Source: Roseibacterium beibuensis (lineage in GTDB: Bacteria; Pseudomonadota; Alphaproteobacteria; Rhodobacterales; Rhodobacteraceae). From it: 64,000 bases of DNA. Within the stretch, counting starts at the first letter, position 1. The number at the start of each line of letters is the position of its first letter. Below, piece after piece: positions 1 to 7,261 of the stretch. The notes beneath the pieces are model-generated. The model saw only the letters and a list, made by a program, of their open reading frames with translations. It had not been told where the DNA came from and ran no database searches. The translations under genes were made by a program, and so were the position numbers. Location of the stretch: NCBI RefSeq assembly GCF_039542305.1, contig NZ_BAABHW010000002.1:124001-188000 (forward strand), given 5' to 3'.

Positions 1-331
1 CCGCCAAGAGGGGCGCGAGTGGCGCAACCGGCACCATGGGCGCCTCGGCGGCGGCGGCGTTCATACGATGGACAAGCGCGTCGAGCCGCGCGGCCGGCAG
101 GATCGGTTGCAGGCAGGTCGCGACCTCTTCCAGGGTGCCCGCGATCACCGGGCTGCCGGGCAGAAAGCGGCGGCGCGCAAGGTCATAGCCCGCCCTGTCG
201 GCCAGCGCCTCGGTCAGGGTCGGGTCGCCCTCGGCCAGGTCGTGGAACAGGCCGGCTGCCCATTCGCTCCAGCTGGCTTCGAAATCGAACAGCGTCCCGT
301 CCTTGTCGAACAGAATTCCCCGGATCGGCAT
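1..331 (-). CDS. HAD-family hydrolase, N-terminal part (truncated by window edge)
   Basis: This is the first 110 codons of a leftward gene whose remainder lies outside the window. It opens with MPIRGILFDKDGTLFDFE, the HAD motif I (DxDGT type, here DKDGT), where the first Asp is the expected nucleophile. Phosphatases of the phosphoglycolate phosphatase-like branch look like this, but the substrate cannot be read. The ATG at 331 lies 13 nt after a GGGAGG ribosome site; an in-frame GTG at 340 is much closer to it and may be the real start. The gene is divergent from the MarR regulator at 436. Confidence 0.8.
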   Translation of the reverse strand, partial: MPIRGILFDKDGTLFDFEASWSEWAAGLFHDLAEGDPTLTEALADRAGYDLARRRFLPGSPVIAGTLEEVATCLQPILPAARLDALVHRMNAAAAEAPMVPVAPLAPLLA

Positions 332-435
332 GTCAGGCACGCTGCCTCCCTAGTTGACGGGCCGGGCCCGCCCTTTCGTCAGCGACAATGTGTATCATTT
401 CCGCGTGACTTCCCCCTACACGAGGGGTATAGGCC

Positions 436-888
436 GTGGCTACCATGGATGGAAGCACGACCAGATACGGCCTGCATGACAGCATCGGCCATCACATCTC
501 TCGCTCGGCGCGTATCGTCGAGCGCAGGGTGGAAGAATCCCTTCGCAAGCACGGCCTGACCCGCGTGGGTTGGTGCATTCTGCTTGCCGTGGAAGAAGAC
601 GGTCAGAAGAACCCTTCGGAAATCGCGGGATTCGTCGGAATTGACCGCACGGCCACGTCCCGCGCGCTGCGCCAGCTGGAATCCGACGGGCTGATCACCC
701 GCGCGATGGGCGTCGAGGATCGCCGCACGACCGAGGTCTCGCTGACCGAGGAAGGGCGCGCGCGCATGCTGAAGGCCATGCCGCTCTGCACCGAGAACAT
801 GTCCCATTTCTCGTCCAAGCTGACGCGCGAGGAAGAAGAGCAGCTCAAGGCCCTGCTGAGCCGCCTGACGGCGGGCGAGGACGACTGA
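436..888 (+). CDS. MarR-family transcriptional regulator
   Basis: A 150-residue one-domain winged-helix regulator of normal MarR length. The wHTH lies at about residues 50-110: NPSEIAGFVGIDRTATSRAL gives the recognition helix and VEDRRTTEVSLTEEG the beta-wing with its conserved DRR. Such proteins act as dimeric repressors released by small ligands or oxidation; the ligand is unknown. The GTG at 436 is preferred over the ATG at 445 because GAGGGG sits 8 nt upstream of it. It is divergent from the HAD gene, so that gene or its own promoter is a possible target (inference). Confidence 0.9.
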   Translation: MATMDGSTTRYGLHDSIGHHISRSARIVERRVEESLRKHGLTRVGWCILLAVEEDGQKNPSEIAGFVGIDRTATSRALRQLESDGLITRAMGVEDRRTTEVSLTEEGRARMLKAMPLCTENMSHFSSKLTREEEEQLKALLSRLTAGEDD

Positions 889-936
889 GACGGCACCTAA
901 GCCGCTGGTTCGAAATCTAATCCTTTCGAGCTTGCC

Positions 937-1215
937 TCAGGTCCAGTTCGGCAGATGACCGCCGGGAAGCGCCGTGCGGATGGTCACGACGTCCTGCGGC
1001 GGCCATCCCAGCGCACCGACCGCCGAGATCACCCATTGATCGTCCATCAGGACGAAATCGAGCACCGAGGCCAGGAACTCGGGCTCGGCGGCGCGCGCGC
1101 GCAGATCCGCTTCGCTGACGCCGGTCGCCCCCATGAACACCGGCAAGAGGTCTTCGTCTCCGGCCAGCCATCCCAGCACCTGCAGGGCGCGCGTTTCGGC
1201 AACTTCTTGCTTCAT
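937..1215 (-). CDS. DUF3572 family protein
   Basis: A 92-residue protein matching the small alphaproteobacterial DUF3572 family, with a conserved core around ALQVLGWLAGDEDLLPVFM and a C-terminal PPQDVVTIRTALPGG. Its function is unknown. It is predicted cytosolic, with no signal or membrane segment. It is divergent from the PleD-like diguanylate cyclase, a neighbour pair I recall from other Rhodobacteraceae, which hints at shared regulation rather than a demonstrated link. Confidence 0.85.
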   Translation of the reverse strand: MKQEVAETRALQVLGWLAGDEDLLPVFMGATGVSEADLRARAAEPEFLASVLDFVLMDDQWVISAVGALGWPPQDVVTIRTALPGGHLPNWT

Positions 1216-1304
1216 TGCGAAGGGATCCCTCCGAGTTAAAGGGTTTGTTAACTATTCCGCGCGACACCTTTAGTATTCTGGATGGACCAGCGTACGAGGA
1301 AGGC

Positions 1305-2705
1305 ATGACGGGGCGAATTCTGATCGTTGACGATGTAGCGACGAATCGCATCGTCATGAAGGTCAAACTGGCCCAAGCCTGCTACACCGTGGAACAAGCC
1401 GGAAGCGGCGCCGAGGCGCTGCGCGCGGCGCGGCAGGGACGGCCGGACCTGATCCTTCTTGACGTGGCGATGCCCGACATGACGGGGGTGGAGGTGTGCC
1501 AACAGCTCAAGGCGGACCCGCAGACCGCCGATATCCCCGTCATCCTGATCACCGCCAAATCGGACCGCGACGCGAAAATGGCGGGATTGGTGGCCGGGGC
1601 CGATGATTTCCTGACCAAGCCGGTGGACGAGGTGACGCTGCTGGCGCGGGTACGCTCGCTCCTGCGGGCGCGCGACGCGGTGCGCGAATTGCACGAACGC
1701 CACGAGGCGGGCGTACCACTGGGCCTTGCCGAGGCGCCGGCCGGGTTCACCGCAATCGAGCATCCTGCGCGGATCGGCGTCGTCGCCCCCGGCGCACGCA
1801 ACGCCGTGATCTGGAAGTCGGCCCTCGACCTGCGCCTGCGCGACGAGGTGGTGATCCTGCCGCGCGAGGCGGCGCTTGCCGAAAGCGACACGGAGGGCGG
1901 GCCGGCCCCGGACGTTTTCGTGATCGCGGCAGACCTGGCGCGGCGCGACGACGGGCTGCGCCTGTTGTCGGACCTGCGCTCGCGGCCCCATACGCGGCAC
2001 GCGGCGAAGGTGGTGATCCTGCCCGAGGGCGACAGCGAACGCGCGGCCATCGCGCTGGACTTGGGCGCGTCGGACATCCTCTATGACCCGTTCGACCCCG
2101 AGGAACTGGCCATTCGCATTCGCGCGCAACTGAGCCGCAAACGCCAGGCGGACCATCTGCGCGCGTCGGTCCGCGCCGGGCTGGAACTGGCCGTCACGGA
2201 CAGCCTGACGGGGCTGCACAACCGCCGCTACGCGCTTTTCCAACTGGACCTGATGATGGCCCGACCGGGGCGCGGCGTGGCCGTGATGATGCTGGATCTC
2301 GACCATTTCAAATCGATCAATGACTGCCACGGCCATTCAGTCGGCGACCGGGTCCTGAGCCTGGTCGGACGCCGCCTGCGCGCGCAGTTGCGCGGCTCGG
2401 ACCTGCTGGCGCGGATCGGGGGGGAAGAGTTTCTCGTCGCCCTGCCCGATGCGGATCGGGCCGCCGCGCTCGACTGCGCCGAACGGCTCCGCCACGCGAT
2501 CAGTGACACGCCGTTCGACGTGGGTGACAGCACCGCGCCGCTCTCGGTCACACTCAGCGTCGGCCTTGCGCTGGTCCCGCCGGGCGAGACGGGCGAAACG
2601 GGCGAGACACCGCAAAGCATCATCGACCGGGCGGATCGGGCGCTATACGGCGCGAAACGCCTCGGGCGCGACCAGGTTACGCTGTCGAACCGGCCAGCGG
2701 CTTGA
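1305..2705 (+). CDS. pleD: PleD-like response regulator with GGDEF diguanylate cyclase domain
   Basis: A 466-residue protein with the PleD layout. The first receiver domain (about 1-120) has the acidic pair in ILIVDDV and the phospho-acceptor Asp in LILLDVAMPD. A second, degenerate receiver-like domain spans about 150-270, followed by a GGDEF domain (about 300-460) with the active-site sequence GGEEF. An RGSD inhibitory I-site lies five residues before GGEEF, so product feedback by c-di-GMP is expected. It would make c-di-GMP from two GTP when phosphorylated. The ATG at 1305 is chosen because the receiver starts there and GAGGAAGG precedes it; the frame is open further upstream. The kinase partner is not in this window. 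Confidence 0.9.
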   Translation: MTGRILIVDDVATNRIVMKVKLAQACYTVEQAGSGAEALRAARQGRPDLILLDVAMPDMTGVEVCQQLKADPQTADIPVILITAKSDRDAKMAGLVAGADDFLTKPVDEVTLLARVRSLLRARDAVRELHERHEAGVPLGLAEAPAGFTAIEHPARIGVVAPGARNAVIWKSALDLRLRDEVVILPREAALAESDTEGGPAPDVFVIAADLARRDDGLRLLSDLRSRPHTRHAAKVVILPEGDSERAAIALDLGASDILYDPFDPEELAIRIRAQLSRKRQADHLRASVRAGLELAVTDSLTGLHNRRYALFQLDLMMARPGRGVAVMMLDLDHFKSINDCHGHSVGDRVLSLVGRRLRAQLRGSDLLARIGGEEFLVALPDADRAAALDCAERLRHAISDTPFDVGDSTAPLSVTLSVGLALVPPGETGETGETPQSIIDRADRALYGAKRLGRDQVTLSNRPAA

Positions 2706-2719
2706 AACGACAAACGAAA

Positions 2720-2743
2720 CCGCCGCCCAAACCGGGGCGGCGG
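2720..2743. terminator. Hairpin between convergent genes
   Basis: A perfect 9-bp stem (CCGCCGCCC / GGGCGGCGG) with a 6-nt loop lies between the end of the PleD-like gene and the end of the leftward sensor gene. There is no clear T-run on either side, so it is a plausible but not textbook bidirectional terminator. Confidence 0.5.
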
Positions 2744-2778
2744 CTGCTTGTCCGGGGCATGGCGGACGGCGACGGACC

Positions 2779-3339
2779 TTAGTCGCGGTCGCGGTCCCCG
2801 TCATGGTCGCGATCCCGGTCGCCGTCGCGATCATGCCCCTCGACACGTCGCATGGCACGGTTCAGATGTTGTGCCAGTTCTTCCCGCTCCTCGAGCGGCA
2901 GCGACGCGAGGTGATCGAGCAGCGCCTCGTGCCCGAAGCTTTGCAAGGCCTCGGCGGCGGCCCGCGACTCGGCCATGGCCGCGGCTGCCGCGTCCCGGTC
3001 GAACGGGTCCTGCAACAAAGCTTGCTGCAACGACCGCAGGCTGTTGCCAATCGCCCGCCGCTCGGCAATGAACTCCGCCCGCCGGTCGCGCAGCGCCTCG
3101 CGCACCGCATCGCGCCCGTCATGGCCCAGGGCGATCGCGAACGGCCCAAGGCCGAGGCTGCGCAAATCCGGCGGTTCGTCGCCGGCCGCCGGACCGATCC
3201 GGCCCGACACGGCCCCGACGACCACGCCCACCACCAGCAGGTTCAACGCGAGAGAGACCGCCAGCACGACCTTGACCGCAAGGCTCGTCTTCCGGCGCGG
3301 CGTCTCGGCGGGGCCGGGTTCGTTCAACGGGTCAGACAT
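2779..3339 (-). CDS. Periplasmic heavy-metal sensor-like protein (CnrX/ZraP/CpxP type) with Asp/Arg-rich tail
   Basis: A 186-residue protein: a short cytosolic N-terminus, one membrane anchor (about residues 20-45, LAVKVVLAVSLALNLLVVGV), then a helical periplasmic region rich in Glu, Arg and Ala. Helices such as REALRDRRAEFIAERRAIG resemble the metal-resistance/CpxP-ZraP fold. The last 18 residues alternate Asp with Arg, Gly and His and look cation-binding. The ATG at 3339 overlaps the upstream stop by 8 bp (GATGTCTGA), implying translational coupling to the putative anti-sigma gene. In CnrYXH systems a protein of this kind senses metal and controls the anti-sigma factor; the same role here is inference. 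Confidence 0.75.
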   Translation of the reverse strand: MSDPLNEPGPAETPRRKTSLAVKVVLAVSLALNLLVVGVVVGAVSGRIGPAAGDEPPDLRSLGLGPFAIALGHDGRDAVREALRDRRAEFIAERRAIGNSLRSLQQALLQDPFDRDAAAAAMAESRAAAEALQSFGHEALLDHLASLPLEEREELAQHLNRAMRRVEGHDRDGDRDRDHDGDRDRD

Positions 3340-3748
3340 CGCCGCCATCCTCCCATGCAAGTGTCGTCAGGTCAGGCGTCAAGCCCGCCCCGCCGGACAG
3401 GGTCCAGATCTGCCCGCCGCTCAGCGTGTCGATCGTGTCGGGGATCGCGAACCCGATGGCGAGACCGACGACCCCGGCCAAGGTCACGCCCGAGACACCG
3501 CCCCAACCGCCCAACGCGGCGACCCAGGCCGGGCGGAACGACCGCGAACGCCTGCGCCCGGTTAGGCCGGCTTGGTCCACGCCAGCACCCTGTGTGCCCC
3601 CCGACATGGCCTGCGTCGGCGCGATCTCGGACTGGATGGCGGCCGCATCGGCCAGCACCCGCGCCATGAGGTCAGACGAAGGCCGTGCGCCCCTGGCCTC
3701 GGCCAGCATCCGGTCGAGCCGGTCGCCCTGATCTGCGTTATTCGCCAT
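3332..3748 (-). CDS. Putative membrane anti-sigma factor
   Basis: A 138-residue protein with a cytosolic N-terminal half (about 1-70) containing DRLDRMLAEARGARPSSDLM, one membrane span (about 85-105, GVTLAGVVGLAIGFAIP) and a short outer tail. This is the architecture of small anti-sigma factors, and its gene overlaps the end of the ECF sigma gene by 11 bp. I see no classical zinc-binding anti-sigma (HxxxCxxC) motif. Homologues are sometimes named dihydroorotate dehydrogenase, which nothing here supports. The role is inferred from topology and operon position. Confidence 0.6.
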   Translation of the reverse strand: MANNADQGDRLDRMLAEARGARPSSDLMARVLADAAAIQSEIAPTQAMSGGTQGAGVDQAGLTGRRRSRSFRPAWVAALGGWGGVSGVTLAGVVGLAIGFAIPDTIDTLSGGQIWTLSGGAGLTPDLTTLAWEDGGDV

Positions 3749-4325
3749 AGCCCAACGCCTCCTTCTGTCCTTCGAGCACTGCCTTGAGCGCCCTTTTCCC
3801 TCGCGCGGTCAGGCTTTCGACCGCCTCCACCCCGATGCCGAGGATCTCGGCAATCTCGGGGTTCGCCAAGCCCTCGATATGGCGCAAGACCACCGCCTGT
3901 CTCTGGCGCTCGGGCAATGTCGCCAGCGCCGCGTCCAGGGCGGACCGCCGCCCGTCCTCGATCATGCGCGCCTCGGCGGTCGGTGCATCGTCCGGCGGGT
4001 CGATCTCGGGGTCGAGGCCGGTGGACCGGCCCGCGCGCCTCAACCGGTCGATGGCGAGGTTCGCCACCACCCGGTGCAACCAGGTCGAGGGCTGCGCCGC
4101 GCCATCCTGCCGCCATTCCGGCGCCGCGCGCCAGAGCCGCAGCATCGCTTCCTGCGCGATATCCTCGGCCTCGGCGGGATCGCCCAGCACGCGCGAGGCA
4201 TGGCGCCACGCCCGTGGCAGCAGGCGTTCCGTCAACAGACGGGCCGCGGCGGAATCGCCCTTGGCGAACAGCACCATCAACGCGCCATCTCCCAAACCAT
4301 CCAATTCCGCATCCGGCACTGCCAT
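3738..4325 (-). CDS. ECF-family RNA polymerase sigma factor
   Basis: About 195 residues with sigma region 2 (LMVLFAKGDSAAARLL through AEDIAQEAMLRLWRAAP) and region 4 (LPERQRQAVVLRHIEGLANPE followed by IAEILGIGVEAVESLTARGK). There are no extra domains. The frame is open to 4454. An ATG at 4403 has a good GGAG site, but the codons between 4403 and 4325 are not GC-biased at the third position and cover an intercistronic hairpin, so I prefer the ATG at 4325. It lies between the EF-hand gene upstream and the putative anti-sigma gene downstream. Confidence 0.88.
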   Translation of the reverse strand: MAVPDAELDGLGDGALMVLFAKGDSAAARLLTERLLPRAWRHASRVLGDPAEAEDIAQEAMLRLWRAAPEWRQDGAAQPSTWLHRVVANLAIDRLRRAGRSTGLDPEIDPPDDAPTAEARMIEDGRRSALDAALATLPERQRQAVVLRHIEGLANPEIAEILGIGVEAVESLTARGKRALKAVLEGQKEALGYGE

Positions 4326-4355
4326 GGCTCCCCATACCCCGTGCGAGGTCTTTGT

Positions 4356-4395
4356 GCCATGGGCGGGCGGCCTTGCAGGCAAACCAGCCCATGGC
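4356..4395 (-). other. Intercistronic hairpin between EF-hand gene and sigma gene
   Basis: A 9-bp perfect inverted repeat (GCCATGGGC at 4356-4364, GCCCATGGC at 4387-4395) encloses a smaller stem in the 22-nt loop. No T-run follows on the minus strand. It could stabilise the upstream EF-hand message or attenuate read-through into the sigma gene. Confidence 0.45.
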
Positions 4396-4416
4396 TTGGT
4401 CATCCTTCGCTCCGGC

Positions 4417-5013
4417 TCAGCCGCGACCGCCCCAGCCACGGCGATCACCGTCACGACGCTGCATGAACTGCTCCATCGCGGCCTGGAACTCGTCTTCGCT
4501 CAGGACGCCATCGCCATCGGCATCGACCATCCCGAAGAGCCGGGCCGGATCGGGCATGCTGGCGCGACCGCCGAAGCGCCCGAACTGACGGTCCCCGCGA
4601 TCCCCACAGTCACCGCGGTCCATGCCGCCCCCCCGGCCGAAACCGCCGTCGGGACGGGCCGCCGCGAATTCCTCGGCGCTGAGCACTCCGTCTTCATCGG
4701 CATCGGCGGCCGCGATCATGCGATCCACGCCGAGGGCGACACGGGCCTGGGCCCTGTCGGTGCCGCGCGCGATCAACTCGTCGCGATCCAGGGTGCCATT
4801 GCCGTCCGCGTCGGCCGCTTCGAAGCGGAGCTGCGGGGCGTTCTCGATTTCCGCGCGGGTGATCGTGCCGTCCCCGTCGATATCGAACCGGTCGAACATC
4901 AGGGCCGCGTTGGGACCCGCCGCTTGCGGCTGAGGGGCCTGCTCCTGCGCCAAGGCCGGCAGGGCTGCCATCGGGATCAGGGCGCTCAGAAGTGCTGCTT
5001 TCCAAATCGACAT
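4417..5013 (-). CDS. Secreted EF-hand calcium-binding protein
   Basis: A 198-residue protein with a cleavable signal peptide (about 1-22, ending ALPALAQ) and four EF-hand loops: DIDGDGTITRAE, DADGNGTLDRDE, DADEDGVLSAEE and DADGDGVLSEDE. All four keep acidic residues at positions 1, 3 and 12 and Gly at 6. A Gly/Arg/Asp-rich linker separates loops 3 and 4. It should bind calcium in the periplasm. The start is well set by AAAGGAG 8 nt before the ATG. It is first in the leftward cluster with the ECF sigma factor, putative anti-sigma factor and metal-sensor-like protein, which suggests a role in cation or envelope stress signalling (inference). Confidence 0.9.
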   Translation of the reverse strand: MSIWKAALLSALIPMAALPALAQEQAPQPQAAGPNAALMFDRFDIDGDGTITRAEIENAPQLRFEAADADGNGTLDRDELIARGTDRAQARVALGVDRMIAAADADEDGVLSAEEFAAARPDGGFGRGGGMDRGDCGDRGDRQFGRFGGRASMPDPARLFGMVDADGDGVLSEDEFQAAMEQFMQRRDGDRRGWGGRG

Positions 5014-5138
5014 GCTTCATCTCCTTTGTTTGCCTGTCTGTCCTGACTCACGGGGCAGAAGCAGCTTTCCGTCGCAAAAACACTGCTTGGCCAATTGGCG
5101 GCTGGACAGCGCCTGCCGCGCGCCCCATCTTGGCGGCC

Positions 5139-5540
5139 ATGAATGACGACGACCCGGCCCTGCGGCCCGAATTCGAACCACTCACGCCCGAACGCCCTGC
5201 CTGGCCCGCCATCGCGAAGGCCATGCGCGGACGTTGTCCCTCTTGTGGGCAGGGGGCGATCTACGAGCGCTACCTGAAGCTGACGCCGACCTGCAGCACC
5301 TGCGGCGAGGACCTGAGCCATGCGCGCGCCGATGACGGCCCGGCCTACCTGTCGATCCTGGTGACGGCCAAGGTGATGGGCACGGCGATGCTGGTCACCT
5401 ACGAGGCGTTCCAGCCGCCGGGCTGGGTGCTGGCGGTGACCTTTTCGATCGGTGTGGTGGCGATGGCGCTCTACCTTTTGCCGAAGTTCAAGGGCCTGAT
5501 CCTGGGGGTGCAATGGGCCAAGCGGATGCACGGGTTCTAG
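5139..5540 (+). CDS. DUF983 family zinc-ribbon membrane protein
   Basis: A 133-residue protein with two CxxC knuckles (CPSCG and CSTCG) about 23 residues apart that probably form a zinc ribbon, followed by two membrane spans (about 70-90 and 97-115). This is the DUF983 layout; the function is unknown. The ATG at 5139 starts just after the divergent promoter region shared with the EF-hand gene. Its TAG stop overlaps the GTG start of the Nudix gene by one base. Confidence 0.85.
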   Translation: MNDDDPALRPEFEPLTPERPAWPAIAKAMRGRCPSCGQGAIYERYLKLTPTCSTCGEDLSHARADDGPAYLSILVTAKVMGTAMLVTYEAFQPPGWVLAVTFSIGVVAMALYLLPKFKGLILGVQWAKRMHGF

Positions 5541-6208
5541 TGGACAAGACAGCGATCAGGGACGCGGCGACGATCATCGTGCTGCGCGACGCGGCCACCC
5601 GCCCGCGCGTGCTGATGGGCCAGCGCGGCAAGAGCGCGGCTTTCATGCCGTCGAAATTCGTCTTTCCGGGCGGGGCGGTGGATGCCGTGGATGCCACGAT
5701 CCCCTGGGCGCGCCCACCGGCCGAAGACTGCGTGAGCCGCCTGGCGACAGAGACAGAGACCCCGGCCGAGGCGGTGCTGGCCGCCGCGACGCGCGAGCTT
5801 TGGGAGGAAACCGGGCTTTTGCTGGGCGCACCGGATGCGCGCGCCGGCGAGATCGAGGCACCGAAAGGCTGGCGCGGCTACCTTTCGACCGGGCATTTGC
5901 CCGATGGCGGGGCGCTGGAATTCGTGTTTCGCGCGATCACGCCGCCGGGCCGCCCGCGCCGCTTCGATGCGCGGTTCCTTCTGGCGGATACGGGCGCCCT
6001 GGCCAGCGACCCAGATGATTTCAGCCGGGCCGAGGACGAGTTGAGCCACCTGCAATGGGTTCCGCTGGACGAGGTGCGCCGCTATGACATGCCCTTCATC
6101 ACCGAGGTGGTGCTGGCGGAACTGACCGCCAAGCTGACCGGCACGGCCCATCCCGGCGTGCCCTTCTTCGACAATTCCACGGATGTCAGCCGGTTTCGCC
6201 GGCTCTGA
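5540..6208 (+). CDS. Nudix hydrolase
   Basis: A 222-residue protein. The Nudix box is split: FPGGAVDAVD near residue 45 and AAATRELWEETGLLLG near residue 90, which carries the catalytic REx(2)EE(x)G helix. The intervening insertion is typical of NUDT7/NUDT19-like members that hydrolyse CoA or nucleoside diphosphate derivatives; the substrate is not determined. The GTG at 5540 (TAGTG overlap with DUF983) fits better than an ATG at 5513, which would overlap the upstream gene by 28 bp. Confidence 0.85.
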   Translation: MDKTAIRDAATIIVLRDAATRPRVLMGQRGKSAAFMPSKFVFPGGAVDAVDATIPWARPPAEDCVSRLATETETPAEAVLAAATRELWEETGLLLGAPDARAGEIEAPKGWRGYLSTGHLPDGGALEFVFRAITPPGRPRRFDARFLLADTGALASDPDDFSRAEDELSHLQWVPLDEVRRYDMPFITEVVLAELTAKLTGTAHPGVPFFDNSTDVSRFRRL

Positions 6209-6217
6209 GCAGGGGTT

Positions 6218-6238
6218 TCGCGGCCCCTTGGGCCGCGA
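6218..6238 (+). terminator. GC-rich hairpin after the Nudix gene
   Basis: A 9-bp perfect stem (TCGCGGCCC / GGGCCGCGA) with a 3-nt loop starts 9 bp after the Nudix stop. A similar TCGCGGCC / GGCCGCGA hairpin lies at 19381-19400. With the repeat at 6286 it forms the 3' region between convergent genes. Confidence 0.5.
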
Positions 6239-6285
6239 TCGGCGAAGCGGCGTCTCGGGGCACAAGGCCCCTCGGCGCCGCTGAT

Positions 6286-6318
6286 GCCTCCGGCGGGAGT
6301 TTTTCAGCCAAGATGAAG
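6286..6318 (+). repeat. Interspersed terminator-like repeat, copy 1
   Basis: The core reads GCCTCCGGCGGGAGTTTTTC followed by AGCCAAGATGAAG. CTCC/GGAG can form a short stem followed by five T residues. Near-identical copies occur at 19103-19133 and, inverted, at 19293-19325. All three lie between convergent genes, consistent with a mobile or amplified terminator. I recall similar sequences in other Rhodobacteraceae. Confidence 0.7.
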
Positions 6319-6326
6319 GGGACGGG

Positions 6327-7259
6327 TCAGTTGCCGAAGAGCCGCGCCGCGAGCGACAGCCAGAGCGGCATGACCGCGAAGGCGAGCGCCGTCTGGACGG
6401 TGATCATCGCGGCCATGAGCGGCGCATCCCCGTTCAGTTGGCGCGCCAGCGTATAGGCCGCGACCCCCGTGGGCAGCGCGCCGTAGATCAGGGCGACCTG
6501 GGCGGCCAGCGGGTCGAGGCGCAGGAGCGCGGCTGCGGCGAGGATCGCCAGGGGGAACACGAGCAGCTTGCCGATGGCGCTGAGGGCCATGGGCTGCCAA
6601 TCGGCGCTGAGCCCACGGATCTTGAGGTTCGCGCCGACGCAGAGCAGCATGATCGGCAACGCCGCCTGCCCCAGCACCGCGAGCGTCTCGGAGAGGACCG
6701 GGATCGGCGCCCAGCCCAGCGCGTTGAAGGCGATCGCGGCGAGGATCGACAGGATCAGCGGGTTGGTGGCCAGGCTGAGCGCCGCGCCGCGCACCACCCG
6801 CCCGCCGGGACGGGGCAGCATCACGGCGAAGGCCGAGACCACGGTGAGGTTGACCACGGGCACCAGAACCGCCGCGCCGAGGACGGCCAGTTGCAGCCCC
6901 GGAAGGCCGTGCAGCGCCTCGGCCACAGCCAGCGCGATGAAGGTGTTGAAGCGCCCTGCCCCCTGCATCACGGATGTGCCGACCGCGCCGCCGCGCCGCA
7001 GCCACCAAGCGGCGGCGATGCCGAACGCCACGGCAAGGAAGAACCCGGCATAGAGGGTCAGCGCGAAGGGGATCAGGACGGGGTCCGACAGGTCGGCTTC
7101 GGAGATCCGGACGAAGAACAGCGCCGGCATCAGCACGAAATAGACCAGCCGGTCGTTGAGGTTCCAGAACTCCATGCTGGGGATGCCGCCGCGCCGCAGG
7201 ACGTAACCCGTGACGATGAGCAAGAAAATCGGCGCGATGGCCAGGGCGATGGACAGCAT
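6327..7259 (-). CDS. AEC-family (auxin efflux carrier-type) transporter
   Basis: A 310-residue hydrophobic protein with about ten membrane spans, beginning MLSIALAIAPIFLLIVTGYV as AEC/YfdV-type permeases do. Conserved features include NDRLVYFVLMPALFF in the first half and ALPIMLLCVGANL in the second. These permeases export or exchange organic anions; the substrate is unknown. The ATG at 7259 follows the stop of the upstream DMT transporter by 2 bases (TGAGCATG), so the two are probably co-translated. The frame is open further upstream, but that part overlaps the DMT gene. Confidence 0.88.
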   Translation of the reverse strand: MLSIALAIAPIFLLIVTGYVLRRGGIPSMEFWNLNDRLVYFVLMPALFFVRISEADLSDPVLIPFALTLYAGFFLAVAFGIAAAWWLRRGGAVGTSVMQGAGRFNTFIALAVAEALHGLPGLQLAVLGAAVLVPVVNLTVVSAFAVMLPRPGGRVVRGAALSLATNPLILSILAAIAFNALGWAPIPVLSETLAVLGQAALPIMLLCVGANLKIRGLSADWQPMALSAIGKLLVFPLAILAAAALLRLDPLAAQVALIYGALPTGVAAYTLARQLNGDAPLMAAMITVQTALAFAVMPLWLSLAARLFGN

Positions 7260-7261
7260 GC

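Noticed and set aside
1235..1255. Possible CtrA site (TTAA...TTAAC) before the PleD-like gene
   Set aside because: The two halves are 8 nt apart instead of 7; spacing is critical for CtrA, so not listed as a site.
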